A stretch of DNA of 64,000 bases from Oscheius sp. JU75 (taxonomy: Eukaryota > Nematoda > Chromadorea > Rhabditida > Rhabditidae). A model generated the notes under the pieces. The model had not been told where the DNA came from, did not search any database, and saw nothing but the letters and a program-made list of their open reading frames with translations. This document shows, piece by piece, positions 12,101-24,339 of this stretch. The first letter of the stretch is position 1. The number at the start of each line of letters is the position of its first letter. A program made the position numbers and the translations under genes. The DNA lies in the NCBI GenBank assembly GCA_037178855.1, contig JASJZC010000005.1, positions 4,216,001 to 4,280,000 on the forward strand, read 5' to 3'.

Positions 12101-12563
12101 ATGTCTTCCCAACCGTCATTTCAACTACGAAAGCGGAACAAAATGTGTCGTGTCTGGTTGGGGAAGTCTTGGATTCGGTCTGTTCGACCGGGGAAAGAAG
12201 GACTTGTCCTGTTTCAGAGTACCCGAGTAGAATGCAAGCAGCTGTCCTGCCCATTATCGACCGAGAAGAATGTATCGCTGCCTCGAAAGTATACAGCTCG
12301 ATGAGTCGAACAGCGTTCTGTGCTGGCTATTTAGAGGTTGCCAGTAATTGGACAGTTCTTCACATTTTCAGGGTGGAATTGACTCTTGTCAAGGAGATTC
12401 GGGAGGCCCGTACTCTTGTAGGAATGCTGATGGGACATTTGTCTTGGCTGGAGTCATAAGTTGGGGCGATGGATGTGCACAAAAAAATCAACCTGGAATC
12501 TACACCATGGTGGCACCATACCTTACATGGATCGAAGACACGATCACTACAAAACCACAATAA
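9117..12563 (+). CDS. svh-1: SVH-1-like secreted multidomain serine protease
   Basis: Secreted mosaic protease of the plasminogen/HGF/neurotrypsin kind. Order read from the exons: signal peptide [13 protein letters not shown]; scavenger-receptor-like segment ([15 protein letters not shown]); C-type lectin domain (CASWWLLSD...[14 protein letters not shown]); kringle ([20 protein letters not shown]...HNFC); LDL-receptor class A repeat ([16 protein letters not shown]); PAN/apple module ([19 protein letters not shown]); a second scavenger segment; a second LDLa repeat; a third scavenger segment; and an S1 trypsin domain starting at [15 protein letters not shown]. The catalytic triad is intact (TAAHC, HDLAI, GDSGGP), and Asp six residues before the serine predicts trypsin-like cleavage after Arg/Lys. 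In C. elegans SVH-1 the protease domain serves larval development and the protein promotes axon regeneration. One intron in the lectin part (near 9720) has ambiguous borders. Confidence 0.82.
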
Positions 12564-12904
12564 ACCTTCTCTTTCACTTGAATACTGAAAGCGCGCCAAT
12601 GTGTTTTCAAATCTTCTTCTCGTTTAACCGGTTACAATTACTTTTTTCTCGCGTTGTTTATCCGCTTATTCTTGCGCTTTTTCCAAATTTTCTCGTAAAA
12701 AGATGGAGGCAAACGTGTAAGCGAAAATGATATTGCGTCTCCATAGTTAGACCAGTTTCAAATTGTTGCTTTCAACTTCAGGATTGTTTTCTTACTTATT
12801 TGTACGTCAAAATAGCATAATTTCATGTTCATATTTCTCTTCTTCTTGAAGCTTTTGTAAATTGTACTCATATAACAGTTATCTTTCATAACGAGAATTC
12901 TCAA

Positions 12905-15900
12905 ATGGCGACTAACTATATTGTGTCAGCCAAGAAGGCAACCACGGTTTCTCATTCCGCGGTTGGATATTTCGCAGGTATACCAACATTGTGGCTACTT
13001 TCATGTTGCCTTTCAGCTTCGGACGAGCTAAATCTCGTATTGGCGAAGGTGAATCGAATACACATATACAAGATTGTCAAAGGTGGCTTGAAATCAATTC
13101 AAGAGATCCCTATCTTCGGTCGAATTGTGACGATGCAAATGTTCAGATTGCGAAACGAGATTTGTTATCAGTCGTGGACTTCTAAACTGTCCCTTTTTCA
13201 GAAAACAGACAGTATATTGATATTGACAGACAAGCACCAACTTGCCATTCTTGGATGGAATAAAGATACCGATTCAATCCGAACGAGAGCCTCTGGATGT
13301 GTGGCTGATCGAGTCGGACGACTGAGTGACAATGGCCAAATTGTCACAATTCACAAGAACGGAGTTAGTTCCATTTGTTTTGCAGTTATTTGACCATTTT
13401 AGAGTTTGTTCGCCGTTCGGATCTATGAATCTGTTTTGAAGATAATAAAGTGGTCAGATGGAAAAGATTTACGAGCGTTTAATGTGAGAATCGAAGACCC
13501 CAATGTCATAGACATATCTTTCATTGCTGGAGGTTGGCTTTTTCGTGCCGTTAAAAGTAGTGATTCAGATTCGTCGACTACGGATCCTCGTCTCTGCTAC
13601 ATCTCTCAGAATCAGTTTGGACGGCACTTGAAGTTTGTCGAATTGAGCACAGTAGACAAGGAGCTTCGAACAGTTCATAAATATGTCGGTTCCTTCAACT
13701 TTTCAGTACATCCATTCTCAGGAAAATATCGAGAACGAAGCTTCTCTTATCATACCCGTCCAATATCCTCACGGCGGAGTCATCATTGTTGGCCAACAGA
13801 CGCTTATGTATACGAGGTTTATCTTCAATTTATGCTTGATTAAGTAGTATTCAGCCTAGACAACCAAACGATCACAACTTCACCTCCTATCATGGGTCCG
13901 ATGATGTTCAACTGCTACACATACATCGATAAAATCGGAGGAAGGTATGTACTTTTCTTGTTCAATTTCATTTTTCATGTTCAGATTGAGATATTTGCTA
14001 GCTGACGATCAAGGACGTCTCTTCATGCTTCTCGTAGACACCGACTCTCATAGAAGCGTCAGAGAGATGAAATTGGAACTTTTGGGGGAGACATCTATTG
14101 CCGAATGCGTTGTCTACCTTGATAATGGAGTCATTTTCGTTGGTTCGAGATTCGGAGATTCACAGCTGATTCGACTTTTAACTGAACCGGTCGATGGATC
14201 CTTTGTAAAGGTAGTAGTCTTCTAAAAATCAGTAAATCTTTTACGCGTAGGTTTTGGAACTGTTTGTGAATCTGGCTCCAATCCGCGATATGGCTCTAAT
14301 TGAGAACGAAGGCCAATCACAGCTGATCACATGTTCCGGCGCCTTCAAAGATGGATCTCTTCGTATTATCAGAAACGGTATCGGCATTGAAGAACAGGCC
14401 ACGGTCGAGTTGCCCGGAATAAAGGTACCCGACGTTTTGTATGTAACAGACTTGTGTCTTCAGGGCCTTTTCCCTCTGAAAATTGACTCCACCGTCGACA
14501 ACTACCTTCTCGTCTCGTTTTCTGATGAGAGCCAAGTTTTCCTTTTAAATGAAGGCGAACTCGATGGAACAGAACTCATGCGTATGTTTAGCATTTCCAT
14601 TTCTTAATCAAATTTATTTCAGAATTGATCACAGACCAGACCACACTTTGGGTAGGAACACTAGGAGAAACTAGCACCGTCTTGCAGGTATATTGTTTTA
14701 AAAACGTTTTTCAATATTTCTAAGGTTACTCCTTCTTTGATCAGAACATGTACCGAAAGACAAGACAGTCGGGATTGGCTTCCTCCGGAGGGACAAATCG
14801 ACAGAGTTTCTGTAAACAAAAAGAGTGGAGAGGTCTAAATCTTTTGAGAAGATTAACAAGTTTGGATTCAGGTGGCTGTTGCTTGCGGAAGCACTCTCTA
14901 CTATCTTCAGTGCACCGAAACGGGTTACGAGCAAAAATGTGTGAGACAGATGGAAAACGAAATATCCTGCGTGGATATCTCACCAATTGGTCAGTCACAT
15001 CATTTCTAATCACAATAAACTCCTTCAGGAAGTGACATAAAGTCGTCTCTGATTGCTGTTGGATTCTGGCAAACGTGTAAAGTTGCCCTTCTTGCTCTCC
15101 CGAGTTTAGAAGCCGCCATCGAAGAGGAACTCTCGGTCGAGACTCTTCCAAGAGACATCCTAATGTCGTATATGGAAAATGTGATGTATCTTCTCGTAGC
15201 TCTGGGAGACGGATCGCTGTTCTACTACATTATTGATCCTGAAACGAGTGCGTTTTTTCTTCTATTCTATACCCGTGTTAAGAAACGCTTCGAGACTTCA
15301 AGAAAACAACCTTGGGAACTCAACCACCCAGTCTCCATCACTTTGAATCGAACGGACAAACACATGTTTTCGCCTGCTCTGATAGACCAGCGGTGATTTT
15401 CGCCTCGAATGGGAAACTAGTCTTCTCCAATGTCAACTTGAAACTCCTTACCCAAATGTGCTCGTTAAACTCGGCCTTTTACAAGTATGCAACCTTTTAA
15501 TTTCAACAAAATAGTTTTGCAGAGACTGTTTGGTGATGTCCGAAGGAGAAACGTTGTGTATTGGAACGATTGACGATATACAGAAACTCCACATCCGAAC
15601 AGTCTACCTCGGAGAATCTCCCAATCGAATTGCTCATCAGCAGGAGACGGGTACACTTGGAGTGCTGTTGATGAGGGAAGAGGTTCGATTAGCTCGTTTC
15701 TATCAAAGGAGAAGTTTCCAGCCCACCGAACGGGATTCCATCTCCCGAATGGCTCCAGGACAAAGCTCGAGTCGAATGACAGATATGAGATCAGGCGGAG
15801 ACACTTCTGTCTGCTCAGAAATCCACTCGCTTGTCATCATGGATCAGAATACTTATGAGCCTTTACACACCTGGGAATTCCTACCTAATGAACACGCCTT

Positions 15901-17160
15901 GAGGTAGGTCCTTCTTCTGATTAGATCAAACTCTTCTCCTAGTTTAATATCCGCCCGAATCGGTGAAAGAAACCCTGCTGTTTACTATATTGTCGGAACT
16001 GCCATGATTCACAGCGAGGAAACTGAAGCTAAACTGGTAGGTGTGTTCACTCTCGAATGAGCCAACTCTATCCAGGGTAAAATATACCTATTCCAAGCTG
16101 GAGTCGGAGAGGAGAGAACTCGTTTGAAGAAGATTTCCGAAAAGGAAACTAAAGGAGCACCATATAGCATGTCTGTATTGGGTTCGAAGCTGTTGGTTGC
16201 CGTCAACAGTTCAATTCGCCTCTTCGACATTCCCGAAACCGACAAACCAGAGCTGCGATTAGAGTGTTCGCATTTCAACCACATTGCCGCAATTTGTGTC
16301 AAAGTTCAAGTCAGTCCCTCTTTTTTTCTTCTCAGAAAAATTCTTCAGGGTGACCAGATTGTCGTTGGAGATCTAATGCGATCGATGTGTATTCTGACAT
16401 ACAAAAATCGAGAGGGAATCTTCGAGGAAGTGGCCAGGTACTTTTCCTGAATCAGCTCCAAAAATATGGGCATCAGAGATTTCCGTTGTATCTGGATGAG
16501 CGCTGTCGAGTTTATTGATGCGGAAACCGTCCTGGGAGCGGATTCAAGTTTCAACCTTTTGACAGGAGAAGTCGATAGAACCCAATCAGAAGAGAAACAG
16601 AAACTCAAGGTTCGTTCTCTCATAAATGTCTCATAAATGTCTAGGACGCAAGCGAATATTACCTTGGAGAGATGGTCAACGTGTTCCGAAAAGGATCTCT
16701 TGTCGGAGCTCATGTCGATTCGCAGATTCCAGCCACAAAACCAATTCTTTACGGAACTTCTGATGGATCGATTGGAATGATTGTCCAACTGAACGAGGAG
16801 TATCACAAGTAGAAGCTGTTGTCTTTCCTAACCTCTTCATTTCCAGATTCCTAATGGATGTGGAAAAAGCCGTTTCCAAAGAAACACACAACTGCATGCG
16901 TGTCAGCCATGCAACATATCGTCAATTCCAGACTCAGAAAATCAGTAGCGCGGTTGGTACTACTGTTACAAGAGCTGAAGTTGGTTTAGGCTCATGGATT
17001 CGTAGATGGCGATTTGGTCGAGTCCGTGCTGGAAATGCCAAGAGATCGAGCAAAGTCCATCTTCCAGAATATCACTCTCCCTTCAGGACATTCGACCTTC
17101 TCCCAGACCCCAGCCGACGATGTGTTGAAAATAATAGAAGATTTGTCCCGAATGCATTAA
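12905..17160 (+). CDS. ddb-1: DNA damage-binding protein 1 (DDB1)
   Basis: Adaptor of CUL4 ubiquitin ligases; three WD40 beta-propellers bridge cullin and substrate receptors in DNA repair, replication licensing and chromatin control. Many short exons reproduce the family along its length: the N-terminus [20 protein letters not shown], then [79 protein letters not shown] and the C-terminal helix domain ending [16 protein letters not shown]. Introns are about 35-50 nt; one at about 16.95 kb must be removed to reach [14 protein letters not shown]. The stop is at 17158-17160. It follows the protease gene by 342 bases. CPSF1, of the same superfamily, is 20 kb away. Confidence 0.93.
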
Positions 17161-17208
17161 GTTGTTTATTAAATTTGTTTGAAAAAAAAAATCGTTGAAA
17201 AGCTCGGT

Positions 17209-17770
17209 TCATTGCCCCGAGTTGTCCAGTTGAATGCGTCCGGCTATCAGCAGGTTGGTGCCTGAACGGAAGTTCGCCTTTAGCTCTTTGCCAATTGTAT
17301 GGCCAGCTGGCGCTTCTGGTATCACGACAAACAGCGTCCGTTGCGTGATAGCTCGTCTTACACCGACTCCATTCACTGATTGTTTGATCATCTCACGACC
17401 CGAAAGTGATACCTTCCCAAACAGACCCTTACCGTAGTTCGAGTGAGGAACTTGGGGTCAGGATAATTACTCGGCGCCTCGTACCTGTCCCACTTTCTTC
17501 TGTCCATTATCCGTCGCCGATATGATGAGGTGTAAATGAGGTAGAGCCTCGTGGACAGCCTTGAAACCCGTCACCTACTTGAGAAGTTCTCTCAATAAGA
17601 ACTGGTCGATAATTTGTGTCGTGAGTGTGTATCGATGTCCTAGTTCGTGTGTGTCCGTGAGGCCTATATGTTAAAAATGTTTATTCACACCCTCGCGCCT
17701 CGGCCTCGAGTACTCTCACCGTATCCCTTTTCGGCTCCACCTGCCACTCACTTCCCGCCCATTTCCAAAA
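17209..17770 (-). pseudogene. possible degraded or unresolved coding exons
   Basis: Minus-strand segments read like protein but do not join cleanly. The terminal one (17209 to about 17440) gives SLSGREMIKQSVNGVGVRRA and later GTNLLIAGRIQLDNSGQ before a stop placed 49 bases from the DDB1 stop, the usual convergent spacing in this window. Upstream segments include TLTTQIIDQFLLRELLK and VHEALPHLHLIISATDNG, separated by an in-frame TAG near 17580 that could be removed only by a 19-nt intron; other frames of the same DNA are also open. I recognise no domain. It may be a recent pseudogene, or a real gene whose introns I have misplaced. Confidence 0.3.
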
Positions 17771-19582
17771 TGTCGGTAATCAATCAGGGGCATTTGGGAG
17801 AGACAGATGCCAAAGGCTCTGATTCCGACCACATGGCGGAGTGATAAACCGACGAATCAGACAGATGGTTCCATCAGTGATCCCCTTTTTCGCCCGACCA
17901 TCTGGCACAGATGTATCCCAAGTTTCCTCGACTGTCATCTACGATTAGTCTGATCCGAGTCGCAGTTCCACCGCCATTCTCCCCCTCAATTGTTTATGTC
18001 CTTGGGGTCTATCTCTGTCTATCATTCGACTCCTAGGATTAGCTCTCCCCTATAAACATCTTCGGCCATAAATTGCAGACCCATTTTCGCTCGGATATTT
18101 TCTCTGACCGCTTATCTGCATCCATCACCCTCGATAGCCGGATTAAGTCCGTAATTCGGCCGTCTGACCTGATATGTGCCCTAAGGCAATCTGGCCGCCT
18201 TGATTGCTCCATGAATAGCCAACGAGTTTGAGGTGATATCATCAGAACAGCATGAGAGAAAGCAGCGTGAGCAGCCGAGCTATTGTGACATTGTCAATGG
18301 CGAGATAGCAGAAGGACCATGGAGGTTCGAGACATAATTGTCTGTTAAAGGAGCCTTAACGCAGCGGGAGTCTGACATATCTCATTGATTGCCCTTATCC
18401 CGCCTTATCCGGCAACCTCTCACAATGGCGAGGCCCGTTCCATTATGCACTCGCACCTCGCTCTCTCTCCCTTTTCGCTCGAAACTGTCTGTTATATGAC
18501 AAGAAGGCAACATGTCGAACACACCCGAGGCGTTGATCGTCTTGTGTGATAGACTGTCGGCGCAGTATGTGTGTCTACGGTAGGCTGTTTGTGGGAGTCT
18601 CGCGGAAGTGTATTCATAGCGAGCGCCACTTGCGACCTCTGATAAAATGTTTACCTCGCAGTTCATTGTCCGCCGAGGCTCAAGGCTGTCTCTCTCTCTC
18701 CTCGGACACTCGGTTCTGTCCAACTGAGTAGAGGGTCGACTGAAAGAGCATATGGCTAAGAGAGCTTTATCCGTTCGTTATCAGGCCACGGCCGAATCGA
18801 TTTTTCGGCCTCTCTTCCCTTTGTTGGTGCTCTCGCCACAGCTGGCGCTGTTAATTGCCGACCAGAGTACCCGTCCCATATCATCAGTCGCCTCAGCTAC
18901 CATTTCTGTCTCATCTATCACTCCTAATCAAATCTTATCTGATAAGAACCGCCCTCTATTTTCTCTTGTTTACGTCCCTCAAATGGCTCTTTGTCTCCGA
19001 TCGATTCCGACTTATTTCCTGTCACCTGTGCCTCGAAAACCCGTCTCCAAGTTTTGAATCTCTCCCGGGACTCTTTCGTGACAGCCACAGCTCATTCGGA
19101 TGAAACATATTCTCTTGTTATGATGTTCCCTCTCACCTCGTCTCTTTCTGTTTCCACGGGTCTTTTGCTCATCAGTCAATCAGATGCTGATAGGAACATT
19201 ACCGTTGGCTGTGGTAGGCGTGTCTCGGAGCAATCATCTGCCTGCACTTATCCTCGGTGCGCGGTCTGTGTCATTCTTCTTCTTCTTCGCCGCGTAATTA
19301 GCATAGGTTCCTACGGTAGAGCGCCTTCTGTTGTGGGTCCCTGCCTTAGCAACCATTGTGTCTGCCACCTGTTGTCCTTCGTTCTTCCGATAAAAAGATA
19401 GGATTTCGAATCTGCCTCTTTCTTTCTCCGTTATCACACATTTCGATCACATACTAAGAGGCCGCGCGCCCTGTTTCCCGCTGTTGCTGCTCTGCGTAGA
19501 TGTCTGATAAGATGTGTATCAATGTGATCTGATTTGATCTAAACGGGCCACCAGATCTCTCAAACGATAGTCTCTTTCAGCT
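17771..19582. other. upstream flank of the GATA factor gene, no gene seen
   Basis: About 1.8 kb without supported coding exons. Several frames stay open for 60-130 codons on both strands (for example minus 18382-18723 and plus 18991-19401) but show no conserved motif, no splice structure and no signal or domain pattern. The notable content is a set of GATAAG/CTTATC motifs, listed separately. The right edge ends in TCTCTTTCAG, two bases before the GATA factor ATG. Confidence 0.5.
18111..19511. promoter_or_regulatory. cluster of GATA-factor sites upstream of a GATA factor gene
   Basis: At least seven exact GATAAG or CTTATC hexamers lie in 1.4 kb: 18111, 18395, 18405, 18934, 18941, 19247 and 19506 (start positions). 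Those at 18934-18946 form a perfect head-to-head pair, CTTATCTGATAAG, with one base between. Looser GATAAA/TTATC variants are scattered among them. The arrangement fits auto- or cross-regulation by GATA factors, as known for nematode epidermal and endodermal GATA genes. The sites are seen; binding is inferred. Confidence 0.5.
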
Positions 19583-20987
19583 ATGACGCTTGTCGTCCCG
19601 TCACAGCCGTGCGCCCTGGCCACAGTTCCACCATCCTCTTCGCCTCCACCCACCAGTCCAGCTCCATGTGCCGGTTGTGTCAAACTCCATCAAGATATCA
19701 AACAGGTACTATATTTAGATGTTTTGACCAAGTCGCGTCTTTAAGAGTGTCCAATTGATGATGGAGAAATTCGATATCTTGTACATGAGAATGGAGTCGT
19801 TGATTAGGGAGAAAGAGTCGGAGAATCGAAGCGAGAGTGGCAGTGAGAAGGATGTTCCTAGTCCAAGTGACTGCCGTTCTTCGCCCTATCTCGTTCAGGG
19901 AGCTAGAAAACGAAAACCAGGCAAAGATGCTGTTCAGAAGCTGGAAGCCGAGATTAAGAAGGTACACTTCGAGAGGAAGCACAATCCACCAACTGAGTAT
20001 TTAGGAAGACATATGTTTTGTTCCGACAACTGTCTCTGCCACAGCAACAGTGAACATCTCTCCGCCAGAGTTCAGTTTCCCCGCTATGCAAAACACGATT
20101 GACCAACAACAACAAGCGCTTCTACAGTTTATGCTACAGAGTGGCATCCAGCCGATGAAGACAGAGGCTCCGGAACAGAATCCGACCCAGGTCATCATGG
20201 AACAGCTCCAACAGCAGTTCAGAGATGCAAGTCGAGTTTGAACGCTCCTTTGTCCCAAGCCGTTTTTTCTGCGTCTTTGTGAAGGACTCGCCGCCTTCCA
20301 TTCCATGATAAACGGCGTTTTTTCAAGTGTCCTAGCCGCTGATTTCGGTGGTGACGGCCCCGTCGGCCATTTGTCAAATGCAGCCGTTTTCTAGGCGAAA
20401 TAGGCCATGCAACAATTTTTCAGAAGTACGAAGATGACGAGAACAACGCTTCTGTCTCGAGATGTACCAACTGCGACACGACCAAGACGACGGCTTGGCG
20501 AAGAGATCTTGCCGGAAAACTGGTCTGCAATGCCTGTGGTCTCTATTTCCGTCTGCACAGGGTAAGTAAGTCCTTGAAAAGCGGTCGGTCCAGTATCAGG
20601 CGCGACAGTCGGCCCGGTAATCAGCAAGGAGCGTGACAATGGACTCTGTCCTTGCGGGGCTGCAATCAGACAGCCTCTTAAGGTGCCCAGTAGATAATTG
20701 CCCCGATCGCTCCTCCAGATCTGACCGGACTTTCGAAAGCACAGGGACAATTTCAGACACATCGTCCTCAGTCGATGCGTAAAGACTTCATCCAGCAGAG
20801 ATACAGAAGAAAGACAAAGGAAGAGGAGAATGGAGGATCTCAGCAGTCGATGCTTTCTCAATTGAGTCAGTTGATGGCTGCCGGAGGGCAAATCCCCAAC
20901 CTGCCGAATCCGTCCACATTCAACTTTTTGGAGCAATTCAGTCAGATCAATGCTGTTGAACAACTCAATACTAGTGCCCCCATCTAA
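19583..20987 (+). CDS. GATA zinc-finger transcription factor (EGL-18/ELT-6-like)
   Basis: Five exons keep frame throughout: 19583-19705, 19746-19961, 20005-20235, 20424-20561 and 20757-20987. The single C-terminal finger is C-x2-C-x17-C-x2-[19 protein letters not shown] followed by [15 protein letters not shown], and the adjoining basic arm [19 protein letters not shown] is typical of GATA proteins. The N-terminus has a [13 protein letters not shown] segment followed by a predicted coiled-coil and a glutamine-rich middle. One finger, its sequence and the N-terminal CxxC remind me of EGL-18/ELT-6, which act in seam-cell and vulval fates, but the paralogue is not certain. TTTCAG two bases before the ATG is a likely trans-splice site. 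Its 3' end faces TM9SF3 across 400 bases. Confidence 0.88.
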
Positions 20988-21388
20988 ACTCCCCATTACG
21001 CATCCGTGTGTTTCGAGCTTTATCCACCTCATAATTCCAGTGCATTTTCCTTCACATTTCCACCCCGCATCTCATTTTATCTCCTCTACACATATTTCTG
21101 CAACTTCTGAGAGCTTATAAATTGGTGTCGGTACCTTTTTCAGTTGGGTCTCACACAACAGAAGCACATCTTTGCCACATATCGGATGTGTCTAAGTGCA
21201 TAATAAATTATCGGACGGTTGTAATTGCTTTATTACCAGGCTGATCGAAGTAACCCACTTGAATACACATCTCCACACCAGCAATATCACAATTAAAAGG
21301 GCGCAAGATCGTCATAAAACTTTTTCCGAGATAAAACTACCAAAACGAGTCGGGGAAAATGAAATAGAATACAACAAAACAAACCAAA

Positions 21389-23753
21389 TTAATCAATCTT
21401 GAGTTGATTGTAAAGGAAATGTACAAACTTGGCGGTACCGACGTAGCCGATCGTGCCTTGAAATATTTATTGGCTAATCAAAAAAGGGATCTCACCTGTC
21501 ATCAAACCAAGGGCGACGGAAAACAGTCCCATATAACTAAAGTAAAATACAGTTTGGAAGAGACCAAACATTCTGAAACATCCATTTTTGTGTGACCGAA
21601 GAAGAGGACTCACTTGGTTTTAAAGAAGAAGTAATAAATAGAATAAATATATACATAGACAGCAGTGGAAGCACCGGCAGAGAAACTTGTCCATCTCCTG
21701 TAACTTGATTTGAAAGAGAATGAAAACAAAACGAACCATCTGTAGTCTTCACTGTTCAGAAGGAAGTACGAGCTGAAAATTTAGTTATTCGAGCGAGAGA
21801 GAAAAGAGTGAAATACCAGACAATGGTGACGCAGATGGTGACAACGACCAGTATGACTGTCACTAGAAGAGCGAAGCCAAACACGTAGTAGATCTTGTAG
21901 GCCCAGAAAGAAGTGAAGATGAAATACCTGAAATTTGACTAGAATTCTGAGCAAAAAGGGCTTACATTTCAATGAAGATGCTTCCAAAGGGCAGGACTCC
22001 TCCGAGAAGCGTGATGAGCCATGGCTGCACGAACCACTTCTTGTCGGGAATTGGTCGAGGAACAGCATTCACTCTGCAAGGATAGTCTCCCTGTCCGGCC
22101 ATGTTTCTTCCCAAAACCGTTCCAACCAATGTCAGCGGAAGAATCACGAAGATACAAATCGCCGTGACTGCCAGCTGAAATAGAATATTTGCTGTAGAAA
22201 CAAAACAAAAACCAACCATGATAGTGAAAGGAATGGCGCGAGAAGCATGGTAGTAGATGGCGATGAAGTTGATCAGGAATGCTACTCCACAGACTAAACT
22301 GGGTAGAAGGAAGGCGCCCAAAAGCATCTGTTTAATCCAAGCACGTCCACCAAATCGAGAGTACATGGAGCCTCCGGCATACCCATTAATGGGTGAACTT
22401 GCAGCATAGACGAAAATGGCCGCTGATAGGAGAGACCCACGTCTGTAACTTTGGGTAAGAATAAGGTTTGATACGGACAGACTCTGTATAGAATTCACCA
22501 ACAATAGCCAGGATGATGGTGATGAAGGCAACGGTGAAAATATGATAGCCGGCTCCAATTAACGAAGAGAAAAGAAGCGGCAAACTTGGTGGACGGAACA
22601 CATCTCCTGAAAACGATTTGATATACAGAGATTAGCACAATATTTCGGACGAAAAATGCGGCCAGGAGGTTGAGATAAACAGGGAACCCGTGAATTCTTT
22701 TGACTGACTGACCATGAACTTGCTTCCAGCCGTATTCGTCTCCCAAATCACTGTCCTAAAGCAAATGGATTGAGAGCAAAACGATATTTGATACCAGATC
22801 TTCTACGCTGTCTTCTTTCTGATAACGGGCATAATCCTTGCGCAGAGTTCTAACGAGAATCATCCAGACGAGACCGACCAGAAAAACGACCATCATGAAG
22901 CTGTTGAAAATGGAGAACCAGTGAATCTGAAACGTACGGATTGCAATGGAGATGAAATAAAAAAAACCCTGTGTTGGAAGAAACTCGGATCGAGATACTT
23001 GTCAAATCGATCGGCAAATAGCGTATTGGCAGGAGTCCAGTTCACTTCGTATGAAAAGTTCAATTCGACTCCAGGATGAATATCAACCCGGCCATCGGCA
23101 GTCAAGTTGACATCGACGATCTATGGATTCATTTTGAATGAAGGAAACTAAAAAAAGGCTCACCTGTTTTCCGTTATATCCAATATCGAGTTTCTTGTGA
23201 GTATACAGCTTGTACACAACAGGATGTGTAGTGCTGTCAATCTCTCCAATCATACCTAAGACATCCACTATAGAAGGTATTGAATAGAACAAACCCCAAA
23301 CAGGCATGTCGTCAAGATACATTTGATAATAGTAGCTGTTCTTGATAGCGTAGACAAATGTCTTGTAGTCTTCCATGCTCAGCTTTGTGCTACAGTAGAA
23401 AGTCTTCTTTTCGCCGGCTGAAATTAATAACTTGCACAGGCTCAAAGCAACAAACTTCTAAATTTGATGTCGAGTCCGGAAAAGTCAAGCTCGACTCCGA
23501 GAAGAGATTCTCCCATGGTTTCATGATAATGCCCAATCGACTTCTTCGTTCCTCGACAGAAGGGCAGAGAGAAGTATGTGTAGGTTTCTTGTCGATTGCT
23601 GTATGGTCCGACCTGAAAGTCAAGCGAATTGTTTTAAAGTAAATGAAATACTGTGTTCATCCAAAGGACGACTTCTTCTCCTACTTCATAGTTGTGATCG
23701 TGCTCATCTGCCAATACTCCAGCCACGAGAAAAAATATCGCGAACAAGATCAT
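21389..23753 (-). CDS. TM9SF3: transmembrane 9 superfamily member 3 (nonaspanin)
   Basis: Nine-helix Golgi/endosomal membrane protein of the nonaspanin family, linked to membrane-protein sorting and glycosylation. The start [20 protein letters not shown] is a signal peptide followed by [12 protein letters not shown]; then a lumenal domain ([26 protein letters not shown]), [41 protein letters not shown], and the membrane block with [35 protein letters not shown] and [15 protein letters not shown]. These match TM9SF3 rather than other members. The C-terminus Lys-Ile-Asp is the KxD Golgi-retention motif known for this family. A 5'UTR intron or trans-splice acceptor (GTTTTACAG) lies just before the ATG. 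Confidence 0.93.
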
Positions 23754-24339
23754 CCTGTAAAACTTGGTTTTTAGGTTTGGCAGACCTTTACCTGGAAGGC
23801 GGCATCCAGCCGCTATTTACTATTAGTGTGTTTGAAAAAGTTGTGGCAGTGTCCGGGAGAAACCAGCTGCTGTCCTGTAATTCACTCGTTAGATATGAAA
23901 AACAGAACATTTGAGTACAAGAATGTTTGGGAATGAGAAACAATGAGGGTTCCTCCATTTGAAGAGATGGGCCAGTATTCACAAAATGTTTTTGCCTCAG
24001 TAGACGATAAAATTGGAGAAAGAACAGCCGATTTTGGAATAGTCATATGCGTGGCAATTGGAGCTGGAGAAAGTACGCAATTCGTCTATCGTATCGCCTA
24101 TCGTGTCAAGACCCACGCCGAATATTTTGTTGTTCCTGTAAAGAGAGAAATAAAAACATTTTTGTAGCCAAAATAGGCATAACCCAAAACAAAAAAGGTT
24201 GACAAAACAACAAGGAAAATAGGATCCTGGGACTTCTGCGAAAAACGAACTCAAAAAATCCTGTTGTTTTCCGGTGAGCGGTGGATTTTATAAGATTGGC
24301 TCTAGGCAGAAGTTAGAATCGTTCTATTTACATTTCAGT

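Noticed and set aside
11820..12254. 144-codon minus-strand open frame
   Set aside because: Antisense shadow of the trypsin domain exons.
17234..17437. Plus-strand frame after DDB1
   Set aside because: Low-complexity composition; the minus frame of the same bases is more protein-like.
18991..19401. 136-codon plus frame in the GATA upstream region
   Set aside because: No recognisable motif, no splice structure; region is better explained as regulatory.
20391..21032. 213-codon minus-strand open frame
   Set aside because: It lies opposite GATA factor exons 4 and 5 and the intron between; the plus strand has the zinc finger and correct exon phases.
23788..23982. Minus frame just upstream of the TM9SF3 start
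   Set aside because: It ends at a consensus donor and is probably 5'UTR sequence of TM9SF3.
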